A stretch of 41,597 nt of DNA, from NCBI GenBank assembly GCA_028281005.1, contig JANQKS010000009.1, forward strand, positions 1-41,597, in the 5' to 3' direction. The DNA is from Pseudomonadales bacterium (GTDB lineage: Bacteria > Pseudomonadota > Gammaproteobacteria > Pseudomonadales > Azotimanducaceae). Positions within the stretch are counted from its first letter, which is position 1, and every line of letters begins with the position of its first letter. Shown here in pieces: positions 14,701 to 23,613 of this stretch. The notes under the pieces are model-generated. The model did no database searches. It saw only the letters and a list, made by a program, of their open reading frames with translations, and was not told the origin of the DNA. The position numbers and the translations under genes are program-made.

Positions 14701-15450
14701 TTACAGATCCCGCTCCAGGGAAAACTGCATTTCGATCGCACTTTGATCCGCGCTCACTGTGGCAGCGCGGCTGGGAAACGGCCCTGCCTCGAGTTCGCCA
14801 AGATCGATGTAGCGCAGGCGCAGGTTTAAAGTCCACGGGTTGGATAATTCTCGCGTCACCCCCGCAAACACGCTGTAGGAGAAATCGGTTTCGCTGCTGC
14901 TGTCGGAAAATCGGCGTTCCGCAACTGTAGGTGTGGCGCGTTCGATGTAGTCGCTGTCCAGATCCTTCGACACCAGGCCAATACCCGCGCCCACTTCCCA
15001 CGACCAGAATTGGCTGAGGCTGCCGCGCCGCGCCGCGTTTAACATCAAACTGTTGGTCTGCACGTCGGAGAACACGTTAGTGATGGTGTTGATGGAAGGC
15101 GTGCTCGCAGCGATGTCGAAATCCGTACGGTAGCGGTAGGTGTATTCCAATTCGACGTTCCAGTAGCCCGTGCGCCGGCCCACGGCGATGGCAATCCCGG
15201 CGGTATAGTCGTCGATTTCGCTGTCTGCCAGGGCGCCGTCCACTTCCCCACCGATCACTGCCCCGGTGCCGATACCGCGCTGACCGATGCTGTCGATGGT
15301 GTCTTCAGAAATGGAAGCCTTCACTGCGCCGTACCACTCCGCATCACTAGCTGCATCACTGGCAAGCGCCGTTGGGCTGCACACAAGACTGCCCAGCAGC
15401 AGGCAGATTAAGGTCAGCGACGGCGGTGCCGAATAGGCGCTACGCATCAT
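14701..15450 (-). CDS. Outer-membrane beta-barrel protein (OmpA/OprF-N-like porin fold)
   Basis: A 249-residue secreted protein. The signal peptide spans the first 30 residues or so (SLTLICLLLGSLVCSPTALA). The mature chain alternates polar and hydrophobic residues in strands such as AGIAIAVGRRTGYWNVELEY, WSWEVGAGIGLV, FSYSVFAGVTREL, WTLNLRLRYIDLG and AIEMQFSLE, with acidic loops: an 8-stranded barrel layout. The last residue is leucine and not an aromatic one. I chose ATG 15450, preceded by AAGGAC; a much longer open frame (from 15861) runs over the divergent glycosyltransferase gene and is rejected. Ligand or role unknown. Confidence 0.8.
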   Translation of the reverse strand: MMRSAYSAPPSLTLICLLLGSLVCSPTALASDAASDAEWYGAVKASISEDTIDSIGQRGIGTGAVIGGEVDGALADSEIDDYTAGIAIAVGRRTGYWNVELEYTYRYRTDFDIAASTPSINTITNVFSDVQTNSLMLNAARRGSLSQFWSWEVGAGIGLVSKDLDSDYIERATPTVAERRFSDSSSETDFSYSVFAGVTRELSNPWTLNLRLRYIDLGELEAGPFPSRAATVSADQSAIEMQFSLERDL

Positions 15451-15525
15451 AACGATTGTCCTTGTCAGATTGCCCAGCGGGCATAGGCGCATGTAAGGTA
15501 CCTCGCCCAACCACTTGGAACAACC

Positions 15526-16662
15526 TTGCAACAAGACCGTCCATCCAGCGCGCCGCCAAACTCTTTTTGTGTGGTCATGCCGACGTACAACGAGCGCGAC
15601 AACATCAGCGCCATGTTGCGCCAGCTGCTGGCTATTTTTGACGGCATGCCGGCAGTCGATGGGCACATTCTGGTGGTGGATGACAATTCGCCGGACGGGA
15701 CCGCCGAGATAGTACAGGACATTGCCGCAACAGACTCGCGGGTATTTTTGCTGTCCGGTCAAAAACGCGGCTTGGGGTCTGCCTACACACGCGGTTTTGA
15801 ATATGTATTGGCGCATCTCGATGTGGATGCCGTGGTGCAGATGGATGCAGATTTTTCCCATTCGCCGTTAGACACTCCACGGTTGCTCGCTGCCCTGGAA
15901 GAGGCGGATGTGGCCATCGGTTCACGTTATGTACTGGGCGGCGCGATTGACGAACGTTGGGGTTGGTGGCGCCGTCTGTTATCCCGCGGCGGCAATATGT
16001 TTGCCCGCTATATAGCAGGGATCTATGCCATTGGTGACATCACTGCTGGTTTCAAAGCCATCCGAGTTTCCGCCCTGCGGCGTGCGTTTCCGTTACGTAT
16101 ACCGGTGCAGGGGTACGTGTTCCAGGTGGCCCTGCTGCATTCATTGATGATCAGCGGCGCGCACATTTTGGAGTTGCCGATACGCTTCAGCGACCGACAA
16201 GCCGGTGAAACCAAACTTGGGCGCCGCGACATCGCAGAGTTTCTGGTGCATGTCTGGTGGCTGCGCTTGTTGTCGCGTAAAACCTTCGTCAAGTTCGCCT
16301 TAACCGGTCTTACCGGGGTGGTGGTGAATTTGGGCTGTTTTCAAATTCTATTGAACAGCGGGGTGGGCCCGTATATCAGTTCAGCGGTGGCCATTGAGCT
16401 TTCCATCATCTGGAATTTCTTTTTAAACAACTACTGGACCTTTCGCGACCGCCAAATCACCGCGCGTAAGCGGGTGCGCGGCTTGAAATTTAACGCCGTC
16501 AGCCTGCTTACCTTAGGGGTCAGTTTTAGCTCCTTTGTGGTGTTGCGCTGGTTGATGCCGGAACAGCCCGAAGTGGTAGCGCAGGCGCTCAGCATCTTAC
16601 CGGGCGCCATGGCCAACTATTTTGCCAACAGCTATTGGACCTTTAAGGCTGATCCGGTGTAA
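15526..16662 (+). CDS. GT2 glycosyltransferase (polyprenol-phosphate mannose synthase-like) fused to a GtrA domain
   Basis: A 378-residue protein. Residues 10-235 form a GT2 domain: VVMPTYNERDNIS, LVVDDNSPDGTAEIV, the metal-binding D-A-D at 107-109 (QMDADFSHSP), AIGSRYVLGG and the acceptor-side QGYVFQVALLH. Residues about 245-378 are a GtrA-type four-helix membrane domain (FVKFALTGLTGVVVNLGCFQ; NNYWTF; NSYWTF). Such fusions transfer a hexose from a nucleotide sugar to undecaprenyl phosphate and may flip the product. The start is TTG 15526 with a weak GGAA, because ATG 15574 would remove the first strand of the fold. It diverges from the barrel gene; the M3 peptidase follows after 27 bp. Confidence 0.9.
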   Translation: MQQDRPSSAPPNSFCVVMPTYNERDNISAMLRQLLAIFDGMPAVDGHILVVDDNSPDGTAEIVQDIAATDSRVFLLSGQKRGLGSAYTRGFEYVLAHLDVDAVVQMDADFSHSPLDTPRLLAALEEADVAIGSRYVLGGAIDERWGWWRRLLSRGGNMFARYIAGIYAIGDITAGFKAIRVSALRRAFPLRIPVQGYVFQVALLHSLMISGAHILELPIRFSDRQAGETKLGRRDIAEFLVHVWWLRLLSRKTFVKFALTGLTGVVVNLGCFQILLNSGVGPYISSAVAIELSIIWNFFLNNYWTFRDRQITARKRVRGLKFNAVSLLTLGVSFSSFVVLRWLMPEQPEVVAQALSILPGAMANYFANSYWTFKADPV

Positions 16663-16689
16663 TGCCGCTTCTGTCCGGAGGAAAAACAG

Positions 16690-18534
16690 ATGGCGCAAGC
16701 ACCAGCAGTTAGCGGGCCCGGCTGGGATCTCAGCCAAGAATACAGTGGTGTCGATGACCCGGCCTTGCAGGAGGATCTGCAAGCGTTACAGGCATTGCTT
16801 GACCAAGCGGCAGAGCTGAACCCGCAGTTGCAGCCTGCAGATGACGCTGCGGTCGCAGCAGCTCAACAAATTGCCAAGTTGCGTGACTCGGCCGCGGTGC
16901 TGTTGGCGAATGTGTCTACTTTCGCTAATTGTTTGCTGAGCGTGGATGCCAAACACGGTGGCGCGCAGATGCTGAACGGCACCTTGCAGGGATACCGCAA
17001 ACAGTTTGGTGATGTGTTTGAAGCCTGGTCACAGTTTATCGACGGCGCCACGGCAGAACAGATTGAATCTTATCTGAGTGACCCCGATGTGGCGCCATCA
17101 GCTTTTCAAGTTCACCACGGCCGCGCGCGCAGTCACGAAAAACTAAGCCTGGCGGAAGAGAGTTTGGTGAACGGCTTGTCCCAGGACGGTATTCACGCTT
17201 GGGGGCGGTTGTATGACCAGATCGCCGGCTCTTTGCAATGTGAAGTGCTGGTGGGTAACGAGACCCGCAGCATGGGTCTGGCGCAGACCAGCGGTTTGCT
17301 GATGAGCGCACAAGACAGCCAGCGCCAAGCGGCTTGGCAGGCGATCAATCAAGCCTGGCAGGCCCACGAAGAAAGCTGCACGGCAGGCATCAATGCTATT
17401 GCCGGCTGGCGTTTGGAAATGTGTAAACAACGCAGCCGCGAGCAGCCGGTACACTTTTTGGATGCGCCGGTGCATATGAATCGCATCGGCCGCGCCACGC
17501 TGGACACACTGTTACAAGTAGCGGCGGACAACAAAGCCCTGTCACAACGCGCCGCCGCACTGCAAGCGCGAGCGTATGGCAAGTCTGGTTTTGGACCCTG
17601 GGACTTGCGCGCCCCCGCGCCGGTGTTGGGTGGCGCGGACAGCGGCGCAATTTCGTTTGAGCAGGCGGTGGAAGTCATCGCCTCTGCCTACGGTGAAGTA
17701 CATCCGGACATGGCCGAGTTTGTGCGCATGATGGTGCGGGAACGATGGGTCGAAGGAACGATTGGGCCCAACAAAGCACCGGGCGCTCATTGCACGGGTT
17801 TTGCCAAATCACGGACACCACGGGTCTACATGACTTACACCGGCGGCCAAAGTGATGTCATTACGCTGGCCCACGAATTGGGTCATGCGCTGCATTCGTG
17901 GGTGATGCGCGACTTGCCGGAAAGCCAGCGCAGCTATGGGATGTCGTTGGCGGAGACAGCCAGTACGTTTGGCGAAACGCTGGTGCGTGATGCGTTGCTG
18001 GCGCAGAGCACCTCAGCGCAGCAGCGCCTGGACATCCTGTGGGAAGAGATGAGCGCGCTCACCGCGTTTATGTTGAACATTCCCACACGCTTCGAATTTG
18101 AGCGCAATTTGTATACCGCCCGGCAACAGCGGCCGCTGCGCGTACAAGAGCTGAAGGACATGATGGCTGAGGCATGGCGCGCCTGGTACGGCGACGCCCT
18201 GGCTGAGCCGGATGAAATGTTCTGGGCCAGCAAGCTTCATTTCTATATTTCCGGTTTGAGTTTCTACAACTTTCCCTATCTCTTTGGCTACCTGTTTAGC
18301 CTGGGCTTGTATGCGCGGCGTGATGCGAACGGGCAAGACTTCTACCCCCGTTACGTGGCGCTACTGCGGGATACCGGGCGTATGACCGCAGAAGAATTGG
18401 CGGCGAAACACCTCGATGTCAGCCTCGAAGAGCCTGTATTCTGGCAGCAAACGGTGGATGCCCTCGCCAAACGCGTGGATGCGTTTGAAGCGCTCTTACA
18501 AGAGATAGAGACAAGAAATAGAGGCAGGAAATAG
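16690..18534 (+). CDS. M3-family oligoendopeptidase (PepF-like)
   Basis: A 614-residue cytosolic zinc metallopeptidase. The catalytic motif HELGHALH begins at residue 395 (zinc ligands H395 and H399), and SLAETASTFGE supplies the third ligand at E422. Upstream are GAHCTGFAKSRTPRVYMTYT and, downstream, HFYISGLSFYNFPYLFGYLFS, both typical of oligoendopeptidase F-type M3 proteins, which trim short peptides. Length fits the family. An excellent GGAGG site lies before the ATG. It converges on lon with 7 bp between the stops, so two peptide-degrading enzymes are neighbours, though on opposite strands. Confidence 0.93.
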   Translation: MAQAPAVSGPGWDLSQEYSGVDDPALQEDLQALQALLDQAAELNPQLQPADDAAVAAAQQIAKLRDSAAVLLANVSTFANCLLSVDAKHGGAQMLNGTLQGYRKQFGDVFEAWSQFIDGATAEQIESYLSDPDVAPSAFQVHHGRARSHEKLSLAEESLVNGLSQDGIHAWGRLYDQIAGSLQCEVLVGNETRSMGLAQTSGLLMSAQDSQRQAAWQAINQAWQAHEESCTAGINAIAGWRLEMCKQRSREQPVHFLDAPVHMNRIGRATLDTLLQVAADNKALSQRAAALQARAYGKSGFGPWDLRAPAPVLGGADSGAISFEQAVEVIASAYGEVHPDMAEFVRMMVRERWVEGTIGPNKAPGAHCTGFAKSRTPRVYMTYTGGQSDVITLAHELGHALHSWVMRDLPESQRSYGMSLAETASTFGETLVRDALLAQSTSAQQRLDILWEEMSALTAFMLNIPTRFEFERNLYTARQQRPLRVQELKDMMAEAWRAWYGDALAEPDEMFWASKLHFYISGLSFYNFPYLFGYLFSLGLYARRDANGQDFYPRYVALLRDTGRMTAEELAAKHLDVSLEEPVFWQQTVDALAKRVDAFEALLQEIETRNRGRK

Positions 18535-18541
18535 AAGCGGG

Positions 18542-20869
18542 TTAAGCGCTTAGGTCTGGGATCGCCTGCTGCAATACATCGGCCAAGGTTTCCGCCAAAG
18601 TGATGGTCAGCTCACCACGTACGGTATCCGGCAGCTTGGCAAGGTCCGCCTCATTGTCCTTGGGTAAGATGATGTGCGTGAAACCCGAGCGGTGGGCGGC
18701 CAATAATTTTTCTTTGATACCCCCAACCGGCAATACCAAGCCAGTGAGTGTAAGCTCGCCGGTCATGGCGACGTCCGCTTCGGTGGCTTTGCCACTGTAG
18801 GCCGAGGCGATGGCGGTGGCCATGGTGACCCCGGCAGACGGGCCATCTTTCGGCACCGCACCGGCGGGCACATGGATATGAATACCTTGTTGCTCGATGG
18901 TGTCTTGGTCTAATCCCAATTGCTCCGCGATGGACCAAACGTAGCTGCGTGCCGCTTTGGCGGATTCCTGCATGACCTGGCCAAGGTGACCGGTCAGCGT
19001 AACCTTTTCTTCCTTTGGCGTGAGCGTGGCTTCGATGTACAGCACATCTCCACCGGCCTCCGTCCAAGCCAAGCCTGCAGCCACACCGGGGTGCTGTTGT
19101 TCGCGGTTGGCGTCGCGCTTAAATTTCTCCGGTCCGAGCAGATCCGCCAATTGATCCACGTCAATTTGTGTTGCACTGCTTTCACCTTCAACCACCTGAC
19201 GAGCGCGTTTGCGCGAAATGCGGCCGATGACGCGTTCCAGCTCCCGTACTCCAGCCTCGCGGGTGTAACGTCGTATGATTTGCGCCAGCGCAGCGTCGCT
19301 GATGTCGAGTTGTTCTTCACTTAAACCTGCTTCTACCTGCTGTCGGGGGATGAGGTAGTTGCGGGCAATGGCCTTCTTCTCCATGTCCGAATACCCGCTC
19401 ACCTCCATGACTTCCATGCGGTCGAGCAGGGGGCGCGGGATACCGTCCAAAGTGTTGGCGGTGGTGATGAACATCACCTTCGATAAGTCGAAGGGTAGAT
19501 TCAAATAATTATCACGGAATTCTTTGTTCTGCGCGGGGTCTAGGATCTCCATCAGTGCGGCAGACGGATCCCCGCGAAAGTCACGGCCAAGTTTGTCGAT
19601 TTCATCCAGCATGATGATGGGGTTGGTCACTTCGGCGCGGCGCAGCGCCTGGAGGATACGCCCGGGCATGGCGCCGATATAGGTGCGCCGGTGGCCACGC
19701 AGTTCCGACTCATCGTGTAATCCACCGAGGCTTAAGCGCTCGAATTTTCGTCCCATGGAGCGCGCAATGGACTGGCCGAGGGAGGTTTTACCCACACCGG
19801 GTGGACCCACAAAACAGATAATGGGCGCTTTCGACTCGGGGTTGAGCTTCATGACGGCGAGGGATTCAAGGATACGTTCTTTAACCTCCTCCAGACCGTA
19901 GTGGTCTTCATCGAGAATGGTCTGCGCGTGGGCCAGGTCTAAATTGTCTTCGGTGGTGGCATGCCAAGGCAGCTCGGCGACGAGTTCCAAGTACGCGCGT
20001 GCAACTTGGTAATCCGCGGCATTAGCGGACATACGCGACAAACGTTTAAGCTCGCGGCCCACTTCCTGCTGGATGTTTTCCGGCAGATTGGCGTCTTTTA
20101 ACTGCTGACGAATCTCTGCAATGTCTTCGTCTTCAGCGCCTTCACCCAGAGCGTGTTCAATGGCTTGTTTCTGTTGGCGTAAGACATGTTCACGCTGTTG
20201 TTGCTCGATGTCTTCGCGGGCTTGCTCGGCAATCTCCCGGCGCAGTTCGGTAACCCGCAGCTCGTGGGTCAACACACCATTGATACGCTGCATGAGATCC
20301 AACGTGGTTTCACACTCGAGCACCGATTGTTCTTGTTCCAGGCTCAAGTTGGCCAAGGAAGCGATGCGGTACATCTGTATCACCGGATCGCTGATGTGTC
20401 CCACCAGTTGTTGATAAATCTGCGTGCCGTTTTCGCTGTCGTACAAAGACGCGATGCGTTGCGCCAGTTCGCGATTCACGCGCAGCAAGGCGTCAATTTC
20501 TGGAGCATCCGGACCGGCTTCACTGTGCTCCAAGTCGATCAGCGGCTCAGCGGAGACTTCTAGAAAGTCATCGTTCGGGTTTTCTACCAGTAAACGCACA
20601 CGCCGGTCGCCTTGCACGATCACTTGGGCGCCTTCATCGCGTTTTTCCACCCGCGAGATTTTGACGATGGTGCCAATGTCGTAGATGTCGTCTAGATGCG
20701 GTTCGGTGAAGCTTGGGTCCCGCTGCGCCACAGCGATGAATTGCCGCCCTTGTTGCATGGCAGCTTCCACCGCAGCCGTGGAACGCGGACGTCCCACCGC
20801 CAGCGGCACCACAATCTGTGGATACACGACGGTGTCTTTGAGCGGTAAAACGGGCAATGACTGGAGCAT
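18542..20869 (-). CDS. lon: ATP-dependent protease LonA
   Basis: A 775-residue LonA protease. The N-terminal substrate domain starts PVLPLKDTVVYPQIVVPL; a coiled-coil segment follows (EREHVLRQQK-type, near residues 240-300); the AAA+ module has Walker A GPPGVGKT at 355-362 and Walker B IIMLDEIDK; the protease domain has the catalytic dyad S678 (PKDGPSAG) and K721 (GGIKEK), 43 residues apart as in the family. It degrades misfolded and regulatory proteins. ATG 20869 gives the standard Lon N-terminus; longer frames add unrelated sequence. The 170-bp gap to the divergent response regulator must hold both promoters; I see no clear heat-shock consensus. Confidence 0.97.
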   Translation of the reverse strand: MLQSLPVLPLKDTVVYPQIVVPLAVGRPRSTAAVEAAMQQGRQFIAVAQRDPSFTEPHLDDIYDIGTIVKISRVEKRDEGAQVIVQGDRRVRLLVENPNDDFLEVSAEPLIDLEHSEAGPDAPEIDALLRVNRELAQRIASLYDSENGTQIYQQLVGHISDPVIQMYRIASLANLSLEQEQSVLECETTLDLMQRINGVLTHELRVTELRREIAEQAREDIEQQQREHVLRQQKQAIEHALGEGAEDEDIAEIRQQLKDANLPENIQQEVGRELKRLSRMSANAADYQVARAYLELVAELPWHATTEDNLDLAHAQTILDEDHYGLEEVKERILESLAVMKLNPESKAPIICFVGPPGVGKTSLGQSIARSMGRKFERLSLGGLHDESELRGHRRTYIGAMPGRILQALRRAEVTNPIIMLDEIDKLGRDFRGDPSAALMEILDPAQNKEFRDNYLNLPFDLSKVMFITTANTLDGIPRPLLDRMEVMEVSGYSDMEKKAIARNYLIPRQQVEAGLSEEQLDISDAALAQIIRRYTREAGVRELERVIGRISRKRARQVVEGESSATQIDVDQLADLLGPEKFKRDANREQQHPGVAAGLAWTEAGGDVLYIEATLTPKEEKVTLTGHLGQVMQESAKAARSYVWSIAEQLGLDQDTIEQQGIHIHVPAGAVPKDGPSAGVTMATAIASAYSGKATEADVAMTGELTLTGLVLPVGGIKEKLLAAHRSGFTHIILPKDNEADLAKLPDTVRGELTITLAETLADVLQQAIPDLSA

Positions 20870-21039
20870 GGGTACTGCTTTGAGTGATGAGGGTAGATTG
20901 TGAAGTGCATTGCAATCCGGCTCAAGCGCCGTGGTGAGGAGAGGCGTGCAGCGCATGTCGCCATCCCACAAAGTTTGGATAGCGTCTCTCCTCTGTTTGA
21001 CGCACTATCAAGGCTCACTTTCTTTGTCGGGAGGAAGGT

Positions 21040-21702
21040 TTGAGCACCAATCGTTCACCGTCAGTGTTTGTACTCGAAGACCATCCAGCGACGCGCGCAC
21101 AGCTGGTAGAGGCCATCGACGGCACAAAGGAGCTTGCCATTGCGGGTTCGGCAGGTTCGCTGGCCGAAGCATCAGCCTGGTTAGATGAAGGCAACCTTGC
21201 CGACGTTGCGCTGGTGGATTTGGGCTTGCCGGACGGCAACGGCATCGAGTTCATTCGTGCCATCCAAGACAGACAAAGCGATACCGCCGTTTTGGTCATC
21301 ACCGCCTTTGGTGATGAAAAAAACGTCGTCCAAGCCATCGAAGCGGGTGCAACCGGTTATCTGCTGAAAGAGCGAGATGCTGACCACGTTTCCGAATCGA
21401 TCCTGACTGTATTGAACGGCGGATCTCCCATTAGCCCAAGCATCGCGCGCTATCTGCTCAAGCGCTTTCAGGAACCTGAAGAATCAGAGGACACAAACAA
21501 GGTTGCCTTGACCAAACGCGAAGAGGAAGTGCTGCGTCAAATAGTCAAAGGGTTCAGCTATAAAGAAATTGGTGAAAATCTAGATCTATCCGTGCATACG
21601 GTGACTTCTCACATACAGCACATTTATCGCAAACTATCGGTTCGATCACGTGGGGAGGCGGTGTTCGAAGCCATTCAGCTTGGGCTGGTCGATATCCGCT
21701 GA
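21040..21702 (+). CDS. NarL/FixJ (LuxR-HTH) family response regulator
   Basis: A 220-residue two-component regulator. The receiver domain has the acidic pocket E13/D14 (VLEDHP), phosphoacceptor D60 (ALVDLGLPDGNG), the switch threonine in VITAF, and the lysine in GYLLKERD. The C-terminal LuxR-type HTH reads LTKREEEVLRQIVKGFSYKE then LSVHTVTSHIQHIYRKL. The start is TTG 21040, supported by a near-perfect GGGAGGAAGG a few bases upstream. The sensor kinase gene follows 3 bp after the stop, so the two are co-expressed. The target regulon is unknown. Confidence 0.95.
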   Translation: MSTNRSPSVFVLEDHPATRAQLVEAIDGTKELAIAGSAGSLAEASAWLDEGNLADVALVDLGLPDGNGIEFIRAIQDRQSDTAVLVITAFGDEKNVVQAIEAGATGYLLKERDADHVSESILTVLNGGSPISPSIARYLLKRFQEPEESEDTNKVALTKREEEVLRQIVKGFSYKEIGENLDLSVHTVTSHIQHIYRKLSVRSRGEAVFEAIQLGLVDIR

Positions 21703-21705
21703 GGT

Positions 21706-23580
21706 TTGCTGCAAACACTTAATCGCTGGTTTTACTGGGCGCTAGCGCTAACTATTGCGCTGCTGGGCACGGCCTGGACCTTATGGTTGCATCAGATCCG
21801 GCCTGACGAAGGTGTCATCCGCCTGGTCGAGGCGCGGTTCGTTTCATCAGATCAGCATGAGCCGCCACCCTTCGCAAGTCCCGGCAGCCATCGACCCTTG
21901 CCGGATGATTGGCGAGGCCACCCGGAACATACAGATACAGGATGGTACCTCGCCGAACTGAATCTGGAGGTGGCGCCAAATCGGCTATGGTCCATCTACA
22001 TACCTGCGCTTGAAATGACGCCGGGGATTTTCATCAACGGCACTCTCATTGGGGGAGATCCTGCGCCTAAACAACCGTTGGATCGGTACTGGAATAGACC
22101 GATTCTGTTCAGCATTCCCAACGGCCTGTTACGGCCCGGCTCTAACCAGATTGCCATCAGACTCGAAGCCAACGGCGCTTGGGGAAGGCTGTCCGAGCTA
22201 TACCTCGCTCCGCGTGAGGCGCTGGAAGGTGCTTATGAGCAACGCTTCTTCTGGCGGGTGACCTTCCTTAACGTCACAACCGTGGGCAGCTTGATGCTCG
22301 CCCTTTTTATGGGCGTGCTGAGTTATGTGCGCAGAGACTCTATTTATTCCTGGTTTGCGGCGTTTACCTTTTCCTGGCACCTACAAAACCTGTTCTTTCT
22401 GACGGTTGCGGTACCTTATGCCAACCACCTTTGGGATTTTACGGCTTACGCCATCATTGGTCTTATGGCCACCACGTACGCGATGTTCACCTTTCGCTTC
22501 CTGGGTATTCGTCGTCCCAGATGGGAGCGCTTCACCAAAAGTGTGGCGTTGGTGGGTCCGCTGGTCCTGCTGCCTCTCTTGCTGATCTCCACCGTGACTT
22601 TCAATCTGGTGGGCAGCATGATCTGGATAGGTCTGCTATTGGCGCTAGCCACCTACCCGGCATTTTTGATAGTGCGTACGTTGGTGACTCAACAAAACAC
22701 CGAACTCTTTTTTCTAACCATTTGCTTCACGCTCACCTTTTTTCTCGGCGTACACGATTGGTTGGTCACCTCAGGCCTCGGCTATCGCCATAACGGCATG
22801 CTCATGCAGTTTGCCGCCGCGCCAACGTTGGCTGTATTCGGCGCTGTGTTGTTACGACGGTTTGTTTTTGCCTTACGCGAAACTCAGACCCTGAACGAAG
22901 AGCTTGAGCAACGGGTGGCGGACAAAGCCAGGGAAATTGAAAGCAGCTATGTGCGTAACAAGGAGCTGGAAAATACCCAACTGCTGCTGCGCGAGCGCGA
23001 AAGAATCATGCGCGATATGCACGACGGTGTTGGCAGCCAGCTGATCGGCATGATGGGACACCTCAACCGCAGCGACGATGATCGTGATGAAACGCTGGCG
23101 CGTGATCTGGAGGCTGCTTTAACCGACTTACGCTTGGTGATCGACTCTTTGGACGATGTCGACAACGATGTGGTTGTTGCGCTGGGACTTTTTAGAAATC
23201 GCGTACAGCCACAGCTGGATGCCGCTGGGCTCACCCTCGAATGGCGCATACACGATCTGCCGCCGGTACCCAACCTTGGTCCGGAACGTGTCCTACACTT
23301 TATGCGGATCTTGCAGGAAGCCATTACCAATACGGTCAAACATGCTGAAGCGAGCTGTATTGTTGTGCGTACTGAAGGCGAACGCTATATTCAAGGCAAT
23401 CGATGTGCGTGCGTTTCGGTGAGCGACGACGGCATCGGTATCGAAGCCACTCACAACGGTGGCGGGCGGGGATTGAACAACATGCGCTACCGTGCTGCAG
23501 AGGCGGATTTGGCACTGGAAGTCGAACCTTCAGAAGGTGGCGGCACAACCGTACGGGTTGGGTTTCCGCTCGACGGTTAA
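21706..23580 (+). CDS. Sensor histidine kinase, 7TMR-DISM type with HisKA_3/HATPase_c
   Basis: A 624-residue inner-membrane kinase. After one N-terminal span (WALALTIALLGTAWTL), residues about 30-175 form an extracytoplasmic beta domain (GWYLAELNLEVAPNRLWSIY; FINGTLIGG; SNQIAIRLEANG) like the 7TMR-DISM sensor domain that binds carbohydrate-type ligands. Seven further spans occupy about 185-395, then a coiled coil. The phosphoacceptor is H439 in MRDMHDGVGSQLIG (HisKA_3), with N-box QEAITNTVKHAEAS, G1 SDDGIGIE and G2 GGGRGLNNMRYRA. It starts with TTG 21706, 3 bp after the regulator stop, probably by translational coupling. The partner is the upstream regulator. Confidence 0.93.
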   Translation: MLQTLNRWFYWALALTIALLGTAWTLWLHQIRPDEGVIRLVEARFVSSDQHEPPPFASPGSHRPLPDDWRGHPEHTDTGWYLAELNLEVAPNRLWSIYIPALEMTPGIFINGTLIGGDPAPKQPLDRYWNRPILFSIPNGLLRPGSNQIAIRLEANGAWGRLSELYLAPREALEGAYEQRFFWRVTFLNVTTVGSLMLALFMGVLSYVRRDSIYSWFAAFTFSWHLQNLFFLTVAVPYANHLWDFTAYAIIGLMATTYAMFTFRFLGIRRPRWERFTKSVALVGPLVLLPLLLISTVTFNLVGSMIWIGLLLALATYPAFLIVRTLVTQQNTELFFLTICFTLTFFLGVHDWLVTSGLGYRHNGMLMQFAAAPTLAVFGAVLLRRFVFALRETQTLNEELEQRVADKAREIESSYVRNKELENTQLLLRERERIMRDMHDGVGSQLIGMMGHLNRSDDDRDETLARDLEAALTDLRLVIDSLDDVDNDVVVALGLFRNRVQPQLDAAGLTLEWRIHDLPPVPNLGPERVLHFMRILQEAITNTVKHAEASCIVVRTEGERYIQGNRCACVSVSDDGIGIEATHNGGGRGLNNMRYRAAEADLALEVEPSEGGGTTVRVGFPLDG

Positions 23581-23613
23581 GTTAGCCTCTGTTCAACACC
23601 CAGCTAGGCTAAC
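23581..23613. terminator. Inverted repeat between converging kinase and MBL genes
   Basis: GTTAGCCT (23581-23588) and AGGCTAAC (23606-23613) form a perfect 8-bp stem with a 17-nt loop. It starts directly after the kinase stop and includes the minus-strand stop. There is no T-run, so it may act as a weak bidirectional terminator or mRNA 3' protector. Confidence 0.45.

Noticed and set aside
14701-15861. 386-codon version of the outer-membrane barrel gene
   Set aside because: The extra N-terminus overlaps the glycosyltransferase coding region on the other strand and would bury the signal peptide; ATG 15450 gives a proper secreted protein with a ribosome site.
18542-20971. 809-codon version of Lon
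   Set aside because: The additional 34 residues precede the universal Lon N-terminal motif (PVLPLKDTVVYP) and show no homology; ATG 20869 gives a standard-length enzyme.
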